A stretch of DNA of 58,982 bases from Oscillospiraceae bacterium (GCA_017536625.1 JAFXGY010000040.1:1-58982); one strand, 5' to 3'. Counted from the first letter of the stretch, positions 7,023 to 16,201 are shown. The notes: generated by a model not told the origin, from the letters alone. A program made the numbers and translations.

Positions 7023-8501
7023 ATGAAAGAAACAAGCGTTTACCGCGATATTGCCGCAAGGACAAACGGCGATATATATATCGGTGTTGTGGGACCTGTT
7101 CGAACCGGAAAAAGCACCTTCATAAAAAAATTCATGGAAACTCTTGTGATTCCGAATATAGAAAATGATTATAAAAGGGAAAGGGCAACGGATGAACTTC
7201 CCCAATCCGCCGCGGGAAAAACCATAATGACTACCGAGCCGAAATTTGTTCCGGAAGAAGCGGCGGAAATAAATCTTGACGGAGAAACGAACCTGAAAGT
7301 AAGGCTCATCGACTGCGTCGGATACATAGTTCCCTCCGCCATCGGATATTTTGAAAACAATGCGCCGCGGATGGTTCTTACCCCGTGGTTCGAGGAAGAA
7401 ATTCCTTTTAATATGGCGGCGGAAGTGGGAACGGATAAAGTTATCGCAGAACATTCGACCATAGGCCTTGTGGTTACTTCCGACGGTTCCATAAGCGATA
7501 TTCCGCGGGAGGAATATCACGAAGCGGAACAAAGGGTCATTTCCGAACTTCGGGAAATCAATAAGCCCTTTGCGGTAATCCTTAACTGCGCGGAACCGGA
7601 TTCCCCGGAATCGGTAAATATCGCGAAGGAAATGGAAAAAGAATACGGCGTTCCGGTAATCGCCCTTAACTGCCTTAAAATGAACGAAAAACACATCCGT
7701 GAAATCCTTTATGGCGTTCTCGGAACTTTCCCCATAAGGGAAGTTGCCATTGATATACCGAAGTGGCTTATGGGGCTCGAAAAGGAACATTGGCTCCGGA
7801 AGGCGGTTATGGAACCGATTGTTTCCGCGGCGAAGGATATTTCACGGATTTCCGAAGTGCGGAATATTATTCCGGCCATTGGGGAATGCGAGCATGTAAA
7901 AGATGTTTCCCTCAAAAACATCGATCTTGGCACCGGCAGAGCAGATATCACAATTATCATCAATCCGGAGCTTTTTTACAGGATACTCAGCGATGAAACC
8001 GGGCTTGAGATAAACGGCGAAAGCGGACTTTTGCCCTGTATGCGGGAACTTGCGGAAATAAAACGCAAATATGAACGCATAAGAGGCGCTCTTGACCAGG
8101 TGGAAGCCGTGGGCTACGGAATCGTTATGCCGACCATTGATGAACTTACCCTTGAAGAACCTGAAATAGTCCGCCAGGGCGGAAAATACGGAGTGAAGCT
8201 GAGAGCTTCCGCACCTTCCATACACATGATGCGCGCGGACATCACTACGGAAGTTGCGCCGATTGTCGGCAGCGAAAAACAAAGCGAAGACCTTGTGCGG
8301 TATCTCCTTGATGAATTTGAGGAGGATCCGGCGAAAATCTGGGAATCGAACATCTTCGGAAAATCACTCCACGAACTTGTGAACGAAGGGCTGCACACAA
8401 AGCTTGGAAGAATGCCTCAGGAAGCAAGAATGAAGCTTCAGGAAACCATAAGCCGAATAATCAACGAAGGCTGCAGCGGGCTTATCTGCCTTATACTTTG
8501 A
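7023..8501 (+). CDS. spoIVA: Stage IV sporulation protein A, spore coat ATPase
   Basis: SpoIVA polymerises on the forespore surface using ATP hydrolysis and forms the basement layer of the spore coat. The 492-residue product has the same length as the Bacillus protein. It has the Walker A loop GPVRTGKST at residues 24-32, the TRAFAC-type RATDELPQS and GKTIMTTEPKFVP segments, the switch DCVGYIVPSAIGY, and an NCAEP motif, and it ends CSGLICLIL. The region around the P-loop is almost invariant in spore formers. AAGGG precedes the ATG. It is a single-gene transcript ending in a strong terminator. Its presence is the clearest proof that this organism forms endospores. Confidence 0.98.
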   Translation: MKETSVYRDIAARTNGDIYIGVVGPVRTGKSTFIKKFMETLVIPNIENDYKRERATDELPQSAAGKTIMTTEPKFVPEEAAEINLDGETNLKVRLIDCVGYIVPSAIGYFENNAPRMVLTPWFEEEIPFNMAAEVGTDKVIAEHSTIGLVVTSDGSISDIPREEYHEAEQRVISELREINKPFAVILNCAEPDSPESVNIAKEMEKEYGVPVIALNCLKMNEKHIREILYGVLGTFPIREVAIDIPKWLMGLEKEHWLRKAVMEPIVSAAKDISRISEVRNIIPAIGECEHVKDVSLKNIDLGTGRADITIIINPELFYRILSDETGLEINGESGLLPCMRELAEIKRKYERIRGALDQVEAVGYGIVMPTIDELTLEEPEIVRQGGKYGVKLRASAPSIHMMRADITTEVAPIVGSEKQSEDLVRYLLDEFEEDPAKIWESNIFGKSLHELVNEGLHTKLGRMPQEARMKLQETISRIINEGCSGLICLIL

Positions 8502-8512
8502 ATAAAACCAAA

Positions 8513-8545
8513 AAAGGCGCGATTTATAAAAAATCGCGCCTTTAA
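8513..8545 (+). terminator. Terminator of spoIVA
   Basis: AAAGGCGCGATTT and AAATCGCGCCTTT pair with a small AT loop and T-rich flank. Confidence 0.85.
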
Positions 8546-8553
8546 ATTTGCAT

Positions 8554-8582
8554 AAAAAAACAGCGAACCTTTCGGTTCACTG
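8554..8582 (-). terminator. Minus-strand terminator with no intact upstream gene
   Basis: On the minus strand CAGTGAACC and GGTTCGCTG form a stem with a GAAA loop, followed by T7. Nothing intact lies upstream; element B occupies that position. Confidence 0.7.
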
Positions 8583-8747
8583 TGATTTCAGCTGTTAGAA
8601 TTGCTCGGAAACTAACATCTTTTGCTCTTTTTTGCTCTGGTTATATAATACCTGCCATTTGTGATGACTTTGTGATGATGTATTTTCACTTTGGTTACAA
8701 TCCAAAACCAGTTTGGTTAAACTTTTCGCGGAAGATGTTACAAAAGA
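8583..8747 (-). other. Possible gene-end remnant between a terminator and element B
   Basis: The minus strand has a short open frame ending NQSKKEQKMLVSEQF just before the orphan terminator, and the frame enters from inside palindromic element B. The polar, lysine-rich tail resembles C-termini of mobile-element recombinases, but no catalytic part remains, so this is a weak guess at a decayed gene. Confidence 0.2.
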
Positions 8748-8920
8748 TAAATTATTGTTTATCCTATTAAGCCTCCCTTGTGTAAAGGGAGGTGGCACGG
8801 CATAGCCGTGACGGAGGGATTGTCTATATATCATGATTTGATAGGATTACAATCCCCCAGTCATCTTCGATGACAGCCCCTTTTGCACAAGGGGGCCCTT
8901 ATGACATAAACAATAATTTA
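8748..8920. repeat. Palindromic MITE-like element, copy B (x-y subfamily)
   Basis: A 173 bp element with TAAATTATTGTTTA at 8748-8761 and TAAACAATAATTTA at 8907-8920. Arm x has CCTCCCTTGTGTAAAGGGAGG, GGCACGGCATAGCCGTG and ACGGAGGGATT; arm y has AATCCCCCAGTCATC, GATGAC and a CCCC..GGGG hairpin. The outer TTA at 8918-8920 is, on the minus strand, the TAA stop codon of the next gene. Confidence 0.85.
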
Positions 8921-10012
8921 CCCGATATATTCGAGTTTGGAAAAATCTATGCCCGCGGTAAAGGTTGCGGTGCTGTAAGCAAAAAGCACCTGGTCATAAT
9001 TAGAGGTTTTGATTTTTGAAATCACTTCCGGATTTGCGGAATTGAGATCGACAAAGGTTATTTTTTTATAATTTACCGCAAGGAAGGGAAGCCAGCTTTT
9101 TGCGGTTTCGTCGCCGAAAACAAGAATCGAACCGCCCGCCGCGGAAGAATTCATGCAGGTTATGTTCATCATTGGGGAAATTCCGCCAAGGAACATATCT
9201 GTGGGATTTTCAAAATCATTACTGTAAACGAAAAGCCCTTTTTGGATTTTCGGGCGTCCGCCTGCGCTGTAATGTTCCACAACAAAGTTTGTTTCTTCAC
9301 CCATATATTCATAAAGAGTTATGAAATCGGAAGAAGCATAGGGACGGAAAAAATCCGTCGCAAGGCTTCCGTAAAAACCGTGGGCAAGATATGCGGAGGA
9401 AAAATCATCCATAACCTTCTGTCTGATTCCGAGCCTGGAACAGATTTCACCGTAAATATAATATCCGCCAAGGGAAGTGGGCATATCTTCGGTGTGGTAG
9501 TAGATATATTCTCCGCGGTGGTCATAAAGAGTCTGAAAAACATCCGCCGTGCGAACTTTTTCGTCGAATTGGGAATACATCTGGCTTATCATATAGCGCT
9601 GGTTATAAATATCCTCCCGGGCAAAATCGTCGATTTCCTGCTGAATAATGACGGATGCCGTGGGAATCAGCATAAAATAAGGCTTTATCTGATTTTTTTC
9701 GGAATAGCTGAGGATATAGTTTTTCGCAGCGGAAAAAGTTCGGGAAGTAGGCTTTTCTATATCCTTGAGAAGGCTGCCTTCGCTTCCGATATAAATATCG
9801 TCAAAGTGGCGTACTCCGGAAGCATAGCGCAGCATGGAGGATGCATCGAGAAGCTCGCTGCGGAAAGGGATTTTTCCGGAGATGAGTTCTTCGACGTTTT
9901 CAAAACTGATTTCATCAAAAGGGGGAATTTCCTCCGAAGAAATATTTGCGGTTACAGAAACACTTACAAAAAGAATTATTGTTATGATAAAAAAAGATGC
10001 AATCTTTTTCAC
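8918..10012 (-). CDS. DHHW/AlgX-like secreted protein lacking the catalytic motif
   Basis: The 364-residue product has an N-terminal signal or anchor (residues 4-22) and the layout of DHHW/AlgJ-type SGNH-like acetyltransferase partners: GKIPFRSELLDASS near the N-terminus, YIGSEGSLL, and a late VFGDETAKSWLPFL strand. In active members a TDHHWT segment follows a YY strand; here the equivalent reads IYYHTEDMPTSLGGYY (residues 175-178 are EDMP), so the His-His-Trp is gone. The gene follows an MBOAT gene by 34 bp, as DHHW proteins normally do in polymer O-acetylation systems. The start is a GTG with a GGAGG site. Its stop codon is supplied by the end of element B. Confidence 0.65.
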   Translation of the reverse strand: MKKIASFFIITIILFVSVSVTANISSEEIPPFDEISFENVEELISGKIPFRSELLDASSMLRYASGVRHFDDIYIGSEGSLLKDIEKPTSRTFSAAKNYILSYSEKNQIKPYFMLIPTASVIIQQEIDDFAREDIYNQRYMISQMYSQFDEKVRTADVFQTLYDHRGEYIYYHTEDMPTSLGGYYIYGEICSRLGIRQKVMDDFSSAYLAHGFYGSLATDFFRPYASSDFITLYEYMGEETNFVVEHYSAGGRPKIQKGLFVYSNDFENPTDMFLGGISPMMNITCMNSSAAGGSILVFGDETAKSWLPFLAVNYKKITFVDLNSANPEVISKIKTSNYDQVLFAYSTATFTAGIDFSKLEYIG

Positions 10013-10046
10013 GGAAAGAAAAACCTCCTTTCATTTTTTATGTGAA

Positions 10047-11372
10047 TCAGAGAAGATTTGCGGTTATAAGGGATAGCAGAATTACCGTTTCGGTCACTGC
10101 GGAAAAGCCGAAAAGCGCAGGGTGCTTTTTTTCAAGGGAATGCATGAACATGCTGAAAGCGCTGATGAAAAAAACCGCACCGGGAATGAGAATGAGCATA
10201 TTCTGGGAAACGATGAAGGATATTTCATCCGTTACAATTTCCGTTCCGATTCCGAACATGGCTTTAAAGGAAGAGATTATTCCGAGAACGGATTTTGCGG
10301 AAAAAACAGTCATGGAAAACATAGTGACCGCAAAGGTATATATCCTTGCAAAAATGCGCGGAATTTGCAGAAGAAACTTCCCGAGGAAGAATTCTTCGAT
10401 GATGATGAAAAAGGCAATATAAATTCCCCAGATGATAAAGTTCATCTCAATTCCGAACCAGAGCCCGCAAAGCATACAGATGAGAAGGGTGTTTACGATG
10501 AACTGGGGTTTTGAATTTTTATCGTTGCGAAGAACGTCATAAACATAGTGGCGGAAAAACCCGGTTACGGTCATGTTGAATCTATCAAGGAAATCCGTAA
10601 CAAGGGGGCTTTGGAACGGGAAATAGAAGTTTTTCGGAAGTTCGATTCCAAAGCATCTTCCAAGCCCCATCGCCATATCGCAAAAGCCCGAAAGATCGAA
10701 GAAAATCATCATGGAAAAAACAATCATTCCAAGCCATGCGCCGAAAACGGAAGGTTCCGCTTCGTTTGCTGCAGAAAGCTTTTCGTTAAGTTCCGCAAGC
10801 GGAAGGGCAAGAACGACATATTTTGCAAGACCTTTGATGAAAAGATAAAGCCCGTTTCCGGTTTCGGTAAGAGAAAATTTTTCGGAACAGGGAAGGGCAG
10901 AAACTTCGGAAGCCCGGATAAGCGGTCCCCGGAAGAGTTTTCCGAAGAATCCCATAAAAACAAAGAATTCCGAAAAATTTCTTATGGGTTTTGCTTCGCC
11001 TTTATAAATATCGACAAAATATCCTATGGCGGTAAAGGAAATTACCATTGCGCCGAAGGGAACAAATTTTCCCGAAAAAGGATTCGAAAGGGAAAAGGCA
11101 AAAATTATAGCGCAGTTTAAAATTATGGAAAGAAGAAAAACCGCCTTTCCGGCTTTGCCTTTTTCCTTAAACCTGATAAAGGCTTCCGAAAGAAGATAAA
11201 GAAGGCTTATATCCCCCACGAAAAGGAAAAAAAGATTTCTGTCGAAAAAAAAGACGAATGCCGCCGAAATAAAAGCAAGGGCGGTGTTTTTTAATTTTTG
11301 CGGAGTGAGATTAAAAAGAATCAGCGCCGCGGGAAGAAAGAAATATAAAAACGTAAGGCTAGAAAATTCCAA
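10047..11372 (-). CDS. MBOAT-family (AlgI/DltB-like) membrane protein with altered active site
   Basis: The 441-residue protein has about 11-12 membrane helices and the AlgI-like start FSSLTFLYFFLPAAL. Family landmarks are present but degraded. Where active members have FWRRWHISLS-FRDYLY, this protein has FLDRFNMTVTGFFRHYVY with Asn266 in place of His. Where they have GLWHGA, it has GLWFGIEMNFIIWG with Phe306 in place of the essential His. The fold and the tyrosine/asparagine surroundings are kept, so the protein is probably expressed but not an ordinary acyltransferase. A TTG start is used, with AAAGGGGG about 11 bases upstream. It lies between the toprim gene and the DHHW-like gene. Confidence 0.75.
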   Translation of the reverse strand: MEFSSLTFLYFFLPAALILFNLTPQKLKNTALAFISAAFVFFFDRNLFFLFVGDISLLYLLSEAFIRFKEKGKAGKAVFLLSIILNCAIIFAFSLSNPFSGKFVPFGAMVISFTAIGYFVDIYKGEAKPIRNFSEFFVFMGFFGKLFRGPLIRASEVSALPCSEKFSLTETGNGLYLFIKGLAKYVVLALPLAELNEKLSAANEAEPSVFGAWLGMIVFSMMIFFDLSGFCDMAMGLGRCFGIELPKNFYFPFQSPLVTDFLDRFNMTVTGFFRHYVYDVLRNDKNSKPQFIVNTLLICMLCGLWFGIEMNFIIWGIYIAFFIIIEEFFLGKFLLQIPRIFARIYTFAVTMFSMTVFSAKSVLGIISSFKAMFGIGTEIVTDEISFIVSQNMLILIPGAVFFISAFSMFMHSLEKKHPALFGFSAVTETVILLSLITANLL

Positions 11373-11390
11373 AAAAAGCGGCGCCCCCTT

Positions 11391-12002
11391 TCATAAGTTT
11401 CTGATTTTTTCAAGGGAGGAAAGAAGTTCCTCCTCGGTTGTGATTATCGGAAGAATTTCCGCAAGGGAATTTGCGGAAAGCATTGCCGGAAGGGAATAAA
11501 ATTCGCAGAGTTTTTTGCGGAGCGCTGCGGAACCTTCCCCGCCGGAAAGACCGATTTCATAAAGAAAAGCCTTCGAAAAAGGAGGTTTTCTCTCTTCGCT
11601 TCCGTTTTCGGGGTCAATTCCGGCTTTTCGAAAGGCATCAAGAAGGATTTCGGTGCTCATACCTTCGACCCCAATAAGGTTTTCTTTCCCGGGTTTTGCC
11701 TTTCTTTTTTCCTTGCCGAAAACATTTGGAATAAAGACGTTTTTTATGTTTGCCTTTGGAACAGCGGAAGAAAGGTAATGCCGGAGTCTGAAACCCGCGG
11801 AATCCGAATCCGTAAGGATTATTATTCCGTTTTTTTCAGCAATGCGGCGAATAAGGGCAAGGCGGTCTTTGTTGTTATAAATCTGAAAACCGCCGAGTTC
11901 GATTATATTTGCATCAAAAAGAGGGGAAAGACGCATTTTATCATATTTTCCCTCCACTATGATGGTTTCTTTTATTTTAATACGTTTTTGTGAATTTTCC
12001 AT
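11391..12002 (-). CDS. Toprim-domain protein, RNase M5-like (DUF4093)
   Basis: The 203-residue product has the toprim signature: IIVEGKYDKMRL with the catalytic glutamate, ELGGFQIYNNKDRL, and the acidic pair in ILTDSDSAG. RNase M5 (RnmV) uses this fold to mature 5S rRNA. This longer clostridial version has a C-terminal extension with KPGKENLIGVEGMS and a helical tail; whether it does the same job is unproven. GGAGG precedes the ATG by five bases and the gene follows holA by 10 bp, so the two are co-transcribed. Confidence 0.8.
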   Translation of the reverse strand: MENSQKRIKIKETIIVEGKYDKMRLSPLFDANIIELGGFQIYNNKDRLALIRRIAEKNGIIILTDSDSAGFRLRHYLSSAVPKANIKNVFIPNVFGKEKRKAKPGKENLIGVEGMSTEILLDAFRKAGIDPENGSEERKPPFSKAFLYEIGLSGGEGSAALRKKLCEFYSLPAMLSANSLAEILPIITTEEELLSSLEKIRNL

Positions 12003-12012
12003 GAATCCTCCG

Positions 12013-13089
12013 CTATTTTATGGAGAATAATTTTGCAACGGTTTCATCAAGAATGATATCTTCGTTTCCACCGGTGCTTTTCATACGCTGTTCCGCATCA
12101 AGAAGAACGTCGATGCACCGCAAAAGCGCAGAAGAGGAATAGCGGCTTTGAGCGGTAAGAGCCTTGTCAATAAGGAACTGCCTTGGCTTCGGGTAGCTTT
12201 TGGGCCAGTCGGAAGCGATATCCGCCTTTGTTTTTCCGCAGGAGCGGGCTGATTTTGCCCGGAACATATCAATATAGCTGCCGGAAAGAATATTGAGGAT
12301 AAGCGGAGCTTTTTCTCCCATTTCCCGAAGTTCCTCAAGAACCGCAAAAGCTCCGGTCCTGTCCTTCGCGGCAATTTTTGCGGAAAGGTCAAAAACCTTT
12401 GCGTCCGGTGTTGAGCAGGTCATAAGGTCGATATCCGCCTTTGTAATGATTCCGCTTCCTTTATATTCCGCAACCTTTCTCGCCTCGTTCTGCAAAAGAG
12501 CGCTGTCGTTTCCGCAGCGTTCAACCATATATGCGCAAAGGTCCCGGTGGATGCTGCATTTATACTTCGAGCAGGTTTTTTCGATTATGCTGCAAAGTTC
12601 CGCTGTTGTGGGGGTTTCGCATCTGATGATTCCGCCGCCGCATTTATCAATAAGCTTTTTAAGCGCTTCAAAGCGGTTTTTCTTTCCGGAGGAGGATTTT
12701 GAATCCTTTTTCACGGTATCCGCATCGGCAGAAGTGAAGATGAAAACAAGAACGGTGGAACCGCCCATTCCGGAAACTTCGGTTATGAGCTGTTCGAATT
12801 TTTTATATTCATTATCACCCATGTTGCCGAAGGGGATATCTTCGCAGACCACTGCTCTTCTTCCGCCGCCGAAGGTGATTTCGAAGGCCGCGTCGGCAAC
12901 GGCATCCGCGGAAACATTTCCGGAAAAACGGTGGTTATCAAAGCCGCTTCCGCCTTCGGTGGTTATGGAAACAATCTTATTGAGTATGGTTCTTTTTCTC
13001 TTGTCGTCCGCGCCGCCGATAAAATAGCAGGGAAGGGGAATCCCGATTTTAAGATGGCGGCGGATTTCATCCATATCCTTGAATATCAT
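12013..13089 (-). CDS. holA: DNA polymerase III subunit delta
   Basis: This 358-residue clamp-loader subunit opens the sliding clamp. It shows the HolA pattern: PCYFIGGADDKRKRTILNKI at the N-terminus, a cysteine- and serine-rich middle with FTSADADTVKKDSK, then a helical region containing YMVERCGNDSALLQNEARK, which is the most conserved stretch, and LDAEQRMKSTG near the C-terminus. It starts immediately after the comEC stop codon, using AAAGGA inside comEC. The comEC-holA order is classic in Firmicutes. Confidence 0.92.
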   Translation of the reverse strand: MIFKDMDEIRRHLKIGIPLPCYFIGGADDKRKRTILNKIVSITTEGGSGFDNHRFSGNVSADAVADAAFEITFGGGRRAVVCEDIPFGNMGDNEYKKFEQLITEVSGMGGSTVLVFIFTSADADTVKKDSKSSSGKKNRFEALKKLIDKCGGGIIRCETPTTAELCSIIEKTCSKYKCSIHRDLCAYMVERCGNDSALLQNEARKVAEYKGSGIITKADIDLMTCSTPDAKVFDLSAKIAAKDRTGAFAVLEELREMGEKAPLILNILSGSYIDMFRAKSARSCGKTKADIASDWPKSYPKPRQFLIDKALTAQSRYSSSALLRCIDVLLDAEQRMKSTGGNEDIILDETVAKLFSIK

Positions 13090-15222
13090 TCAAAACATTC
13101 CTTTCAAAAGGCCGAAGCCATGGGCGAAGAAGGAAACTTCCCCTTCTTCCAATGTGATGATTTCGGAACTTCCGCTGTAATATCCTTCCGTTTTGCGGAA
13201 GATGAGATAATCGGAGCGGAGAACGGAAAATTCATCCGGCGAAATTCCGTCAAGAATTATTATATCCGCTCTGCGGAACTTCGGTTCTATATCCATTATA
13301 TCAAATTTTTCGGAAATGTATAGAAGATTTATTTCATCAAATTCCGCGGAAAAAACTCCTTCCGAAATAACATGGAGTTTTCCGCCTTCCCAAAGGGAGA
13401 TATATCCGGGTTTGAAGGGCATTGAGTGTTCGTTTTCCGCGGCGTAATCTTCAAAAGTGAGCATGGCAAAATCGCAGTCGGAAACAAACATAATTTCCGC
13501 TTCCGCCCCATCGGAAAGAGCTTCAAGGCTTATGATTCCGTCATAGCTGTCGCCGTCGGAATAAAGCCGGAATCTGTCATAGGGAGCAAGATTATGCACG
13601 ATGAGCACGGAATCTTTTCCCTTTGAGCACGAAACTGCGGTGCCGTGCTCAAGAGCGGTAATATCAATTTCCGTGACGCCGGAAAAGAAGACCGCAGAGG
13701 ATATTATTCCGGCCGCAAAGACGGCAAATGACATAATGAACGCCGCCGGAATATAGCGAAAGCTTTGGGAAAGAAGAGAGGGAACGATTATGAGCACGGC
13801 GGAACCTGTTACCCATAAAAACAGCCAGAAGGAATCCGTTTCTGCTTCGGAAAAAGAAAAAGCCCTTGCGGTTTCGAGCATGATTCTGTCAGAAACCATT
13901 GCAATAAATGCGCTTCCACTTGCAAAAAAGCCAAGGAAAGGCACCGCGCCGAAGATAACTGCAAAAATTCCGAAAATCAGCGATATCATCGCGAAATTGC
14001 CGGCGATGATGTTCGAAACCGGCGCAAGAAGCGAAACTTCGCCAAAATATATAACAGCCACAGGAAGCACAGCCAGAAAAGGAATGATGCTTACTGCGGC
14101 GGAAGCGGTGAATTTTTCAGTAAGGCGGTTTTCGCTTTCAAGGTGCAGAATTTTTGCAAGGAAATCCGCAAAAGGCCTTGCGAAAACCGCAAGAGAAAGG
14201 GAAGAAACCGATGACATGATGAATCCCGCATCACAGCATGACATTGGGCTGTAAAGAAGAATGACGATGACCGCGATGCCAAGGTTATCCGGGGCTTTTG
14301 AACCGCGGAAGAAGGTCTTTGCGGCATAGTGTATCATAAGCATAAAGCCGGAACGGAGGATTGAAGCCCCAAGCCCGCCGATGAGCATATAAAATGCCGT
14401 TGCGGCTAAAAGGATTCCGTCACGGAGATTCGGCCCGATCTTTTTCCAGGCAAAGCGCCGCAGAAACATTTCGAGGGAACCGATTATCACCGACATATGA
14501 AGTCCGGAAATTGCGAGAATGTGGCTCATTCCGCTTTTGCGGAAAGGCGAGGATATTTCCGTGGGAAGATCCCCGCGGGTTCCGATAAGAAGCTGTTCCA
14601 TAAAAGGGGCGTGCCAATCCGCAAAATACCGATAAATCACGGAAGAGATTCCTTCACGAATGAGATATATGTAATATCCGGGGGAAGAATGGTCGCTTCC
14701 GGTGACATTCATCGCTGTTTTAGTATAAGCATAAACGGAAATTCCCCGGGAACGGTCGGTAAGGATTTCCTCATCTGTCTTTTCGGAATAGGAGATAAAG
14801 CTTACCCTGCAGGAAATTTTATCGAAAGGTTTTGCGGAATTATCTTCCCAGCCGGTTATTTTTATCTTTATATTCTGCGGTGCACCTTCAATGCCGATAT
14901 AATCCGTTTCAACGGTAAAAACGGGGTTTCCTCCGGCGGCGGAAACTTCCGTTACTTTTCCGGAAACATCGGCCGTCATGCCGTCAAGAGCCATTACCGG
15001 ATAAAAATTCAGAAGAAGTTCGAAGGCGACTATGGCACAGCCGGCGGAAAACGCACAGAAAACAACGGCAAAATCGCGGTATTTTTTGCCGAAAAAGAAA
15101 AGGCAGAATCCGAAAACGGCAAAAACCGCCGCCGTGGCAAAGATTATATCCATCCGCAGAAACGAAGAAAGGAAGGCGGCGAAAAACATTGCAAAACCGA
15201 CTTTTGCAAAGAAGTAAAGCAT
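13090..15222 (-). CDS. comEC: ComEC/Rec2-type DNA uptake channel protein
   Basis: The 710-residue membrane protein has an N-terminal helical pair, an OB-like extracellular domain (about residues 70-190), and the competence core with HILAISGLHMSVIIG followed by many helices. ComEC forms the inner-membrane channel for single-stranded DNA in transformation. The C-terminal part (about 520-710) sits where a metallo-beta-lactamase-like nuclease domain is usual, but no HxHxDH motif can be seen, so that domain appears non-catalytic or replaced. AAGGGGAG precedes the ATG. No other competence genes are in the window. Confidence 0.9.
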   Translation of the reverse strand: MLYFFAKVGFAMFFAAFLSSFLRMDIIFATAAVFAVFGFCLFFFGKKYRDFAVVFCAFSAGCAIVAFELLLNFYPVMALDGMTADVSGKVTEVSAAGGNPVFTVETDYIGIEGAPQNIKIKITGWEDNSAKPFDKISCRVSFISYSEKTDEEILTDRSRGISVYAYTKTAMNVTGSDHSSPGYYIYLIREGISSVIYRYFADWHAPFMEQLLIGTRGDLPTEISSPFRKSGMSHILAISGLHMSVIIGSLEMFLRRFAWKKIGPNLRDGILLAATAFYMLIGGLGASILRSGFMLMIHYAAKTFFRGSKAPDNLGIAVIVILLYSPMSCCDAGFIMSSVSSLSLAVFARPFADFLAKILHLESENRLTEKFTASAAVSIIPFLAVLPVAVIYFGEVSLLAPVSNIIAGNFAMISLIFGIFAVIFGAVPFLGFFASGSAFIAMVSDRIMLETARAFSFSEAETDSFWLFLWVTGSAVLIIVPSLLSQSFRYIPAAFIMSFAVFAAGIISSAVFFSGVTEIDITALEHGTAVSCSKGKDSVLIVHNLAPYDRFRLYSDGDSYDGIISLEALSDGAEAEIMFVSDCDFAMLTFEDYAAENEHSMPFKPGYISLWEGGKLHVISEGVFSAEFDEINLLYISEKFDIMDIEPKFRRADIIILDGISPDEFSVLRSDYLIFRKTEGYYSGSSEIITLEEGEVSFFAHGFGLLKGMF

Positions 15223-15258
15223 ATCACCGACTCCCCTTTTATAACAATATTAAATTAT

Positions 15259-15287
15259 ATTATGCACCGTTTCTCCGGATTTTGCAA
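15259..15287 (-). promoter_or_regulatory. Probable promoter of the comEC operon
   Basis: Minus-strand TTGCAA (15282-15287) and CATAAT (15259-15264) are spaced by 17 bp, placing the start about 30 bp ahead of comEC. Confidence 0.45.
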
Positions 15288-15339
15288 GAGAAAAGCTGAA
15301 ATTACGACAGCTCCTGCTTGCTTATTGGCGAAAGAAGGC

Positions 15340-15369
15340 AAAAAACAAGCCCCTCGAAAGAGGGGCTTA
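15340..15369 (-). terminator. Terminator behind the PH-like membrane gene
   Basis: On the minus strand AAGCCCCTC and GAGGGGCTT pair around a short loop, followed by GTTTTTT. It separates this gene from the comEC promoter. Confidence 0.8.
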
Positions 15370-15428
15370 TTTCTTTTTATTGTTGTCCGTTTTTACTGGA
15401 CTTGTTCAAAATAAGTGACTTTTAAATA

Positions 15429-15968
15429 TTATGGAAGGAAATTCACTTTAGGTGCTTTTATGTCTTTGAATTGATTCACAAGAGATAACGAAAGTCTTGG
15501 CGGAAGAAGTTTTGAAAGTGTTTCAAAACTTTTCTTGTTATACTTTAATCTTATTACCTTTTCAGAAACCGGAATGCTATTTATTTTTGTAAGTTCACAC
15601 ATCTTTAGTTTATAAGTTGAAAGAACAATGTAATAACTTGGAAAAGCACCATAATAAAGGTAATATCCTTTTTCACAATAGCCGTAATAATCCCAATGGT
15701 GAAAAACTGGTTTTTTAAAACCATGATGGAATTCAACACCTTTTTCTGAAAGGACAATGTGTGCACCGGATATGGACAATGCATAAAAATAATAGAAAAT
15801 ACAGAAAACATCAATGATAATACACATTATTTTTGCAAACAAATCATAATTTTCTGCCAAACTAAGAGCATAATGTATAAAAAAACCCATGGCTACAATA
15901 AGAGGACAAAAAATCAAACACTCAAGAAATAGTGAGGGGGTTAATAATAGTTTTATTTTATTGTTCAT
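15429..15968 (-). CDS. Two-helix membrane protein with a PH-like cytoplasmic part
   Basis: The 179-residue product starts MNNKIKLLLTPSLFLECL. It has two membrane segments near residues 10-33 and 42-64, then a soluble beta-rich part with AHIVLSEKGVEFHHG and YYIVLSTYKLKMCELTKI, the arrangement of small bacterial PH-domain membrane proteins. The function is unknown. An upstream in-frame start at 16007 is possible, but AAGGTG sits correctly only for the ATG at 15968. The gene is AT-rich (many ATT, TTT and AAA codons) against its neighbours and lies next to the tRNA with a duplicated end, so it may belong to an acquired segment. Confidence 0.6.
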   Translation of the reverse strand: MNNKIKLLLTPSLFLECLIFCPLIVAMGFFIHYALSLAENYDLFAKIMCIIIDVFCIFYYFYALSISGAHIVLSEKGVEFHHGFKKPVFHHWDYYGYCEKGYYLYYGAFPSYYIVLSTYKLKMCELTKINSIPVSEKVIRLKYNKKSFETLSKLLPPRLSLSLVNQFKDIKAPKVNFLP

Positions 15969-16007
15969 ATTATTCACCTTACCTAATCGAACTTGTATAT
16001 CTAGCAT

Positions 16008-16170
16008 ATATATTTCCGCTGCCGGCTACAATTAAAGAATTAGCAATTTCTGTGGCAACATTACTTAATACGCATGTAACTGAAGCCAACGGAAAGGATT
16101 TTTCTACAATACCTCAATTACAATATACATTATTATATAAATAAAAACAAGATGTTCTCCCCGAAAAGCA
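16008..16170. other. AT-rich non-coding stretch
   Basis: No gene, RNA family or terminator is recognised. A short plus-strand open frame ends near 16144 but has no ribosome site and unknown composition. The base composition matches the neighbouring AT-rich gene rather than the chromosome core. Confidence 0.3.
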
Positions 16171-16201
16171 AAAAATCCGGCACAAAAGTGCCGGATTTTT
16201 T
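16171..16201. terminator. Bidirectional terminator before the tRNA-end copy
   Basis: AAAAATCCGGCAC and GTGCCGGATTTTT form a perfect stem with an AAAA loop. It occupies the same position relative to the tRNA-end copy as the tRNA's own terminator does to the intact tRNA. Confidence 0.75.
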
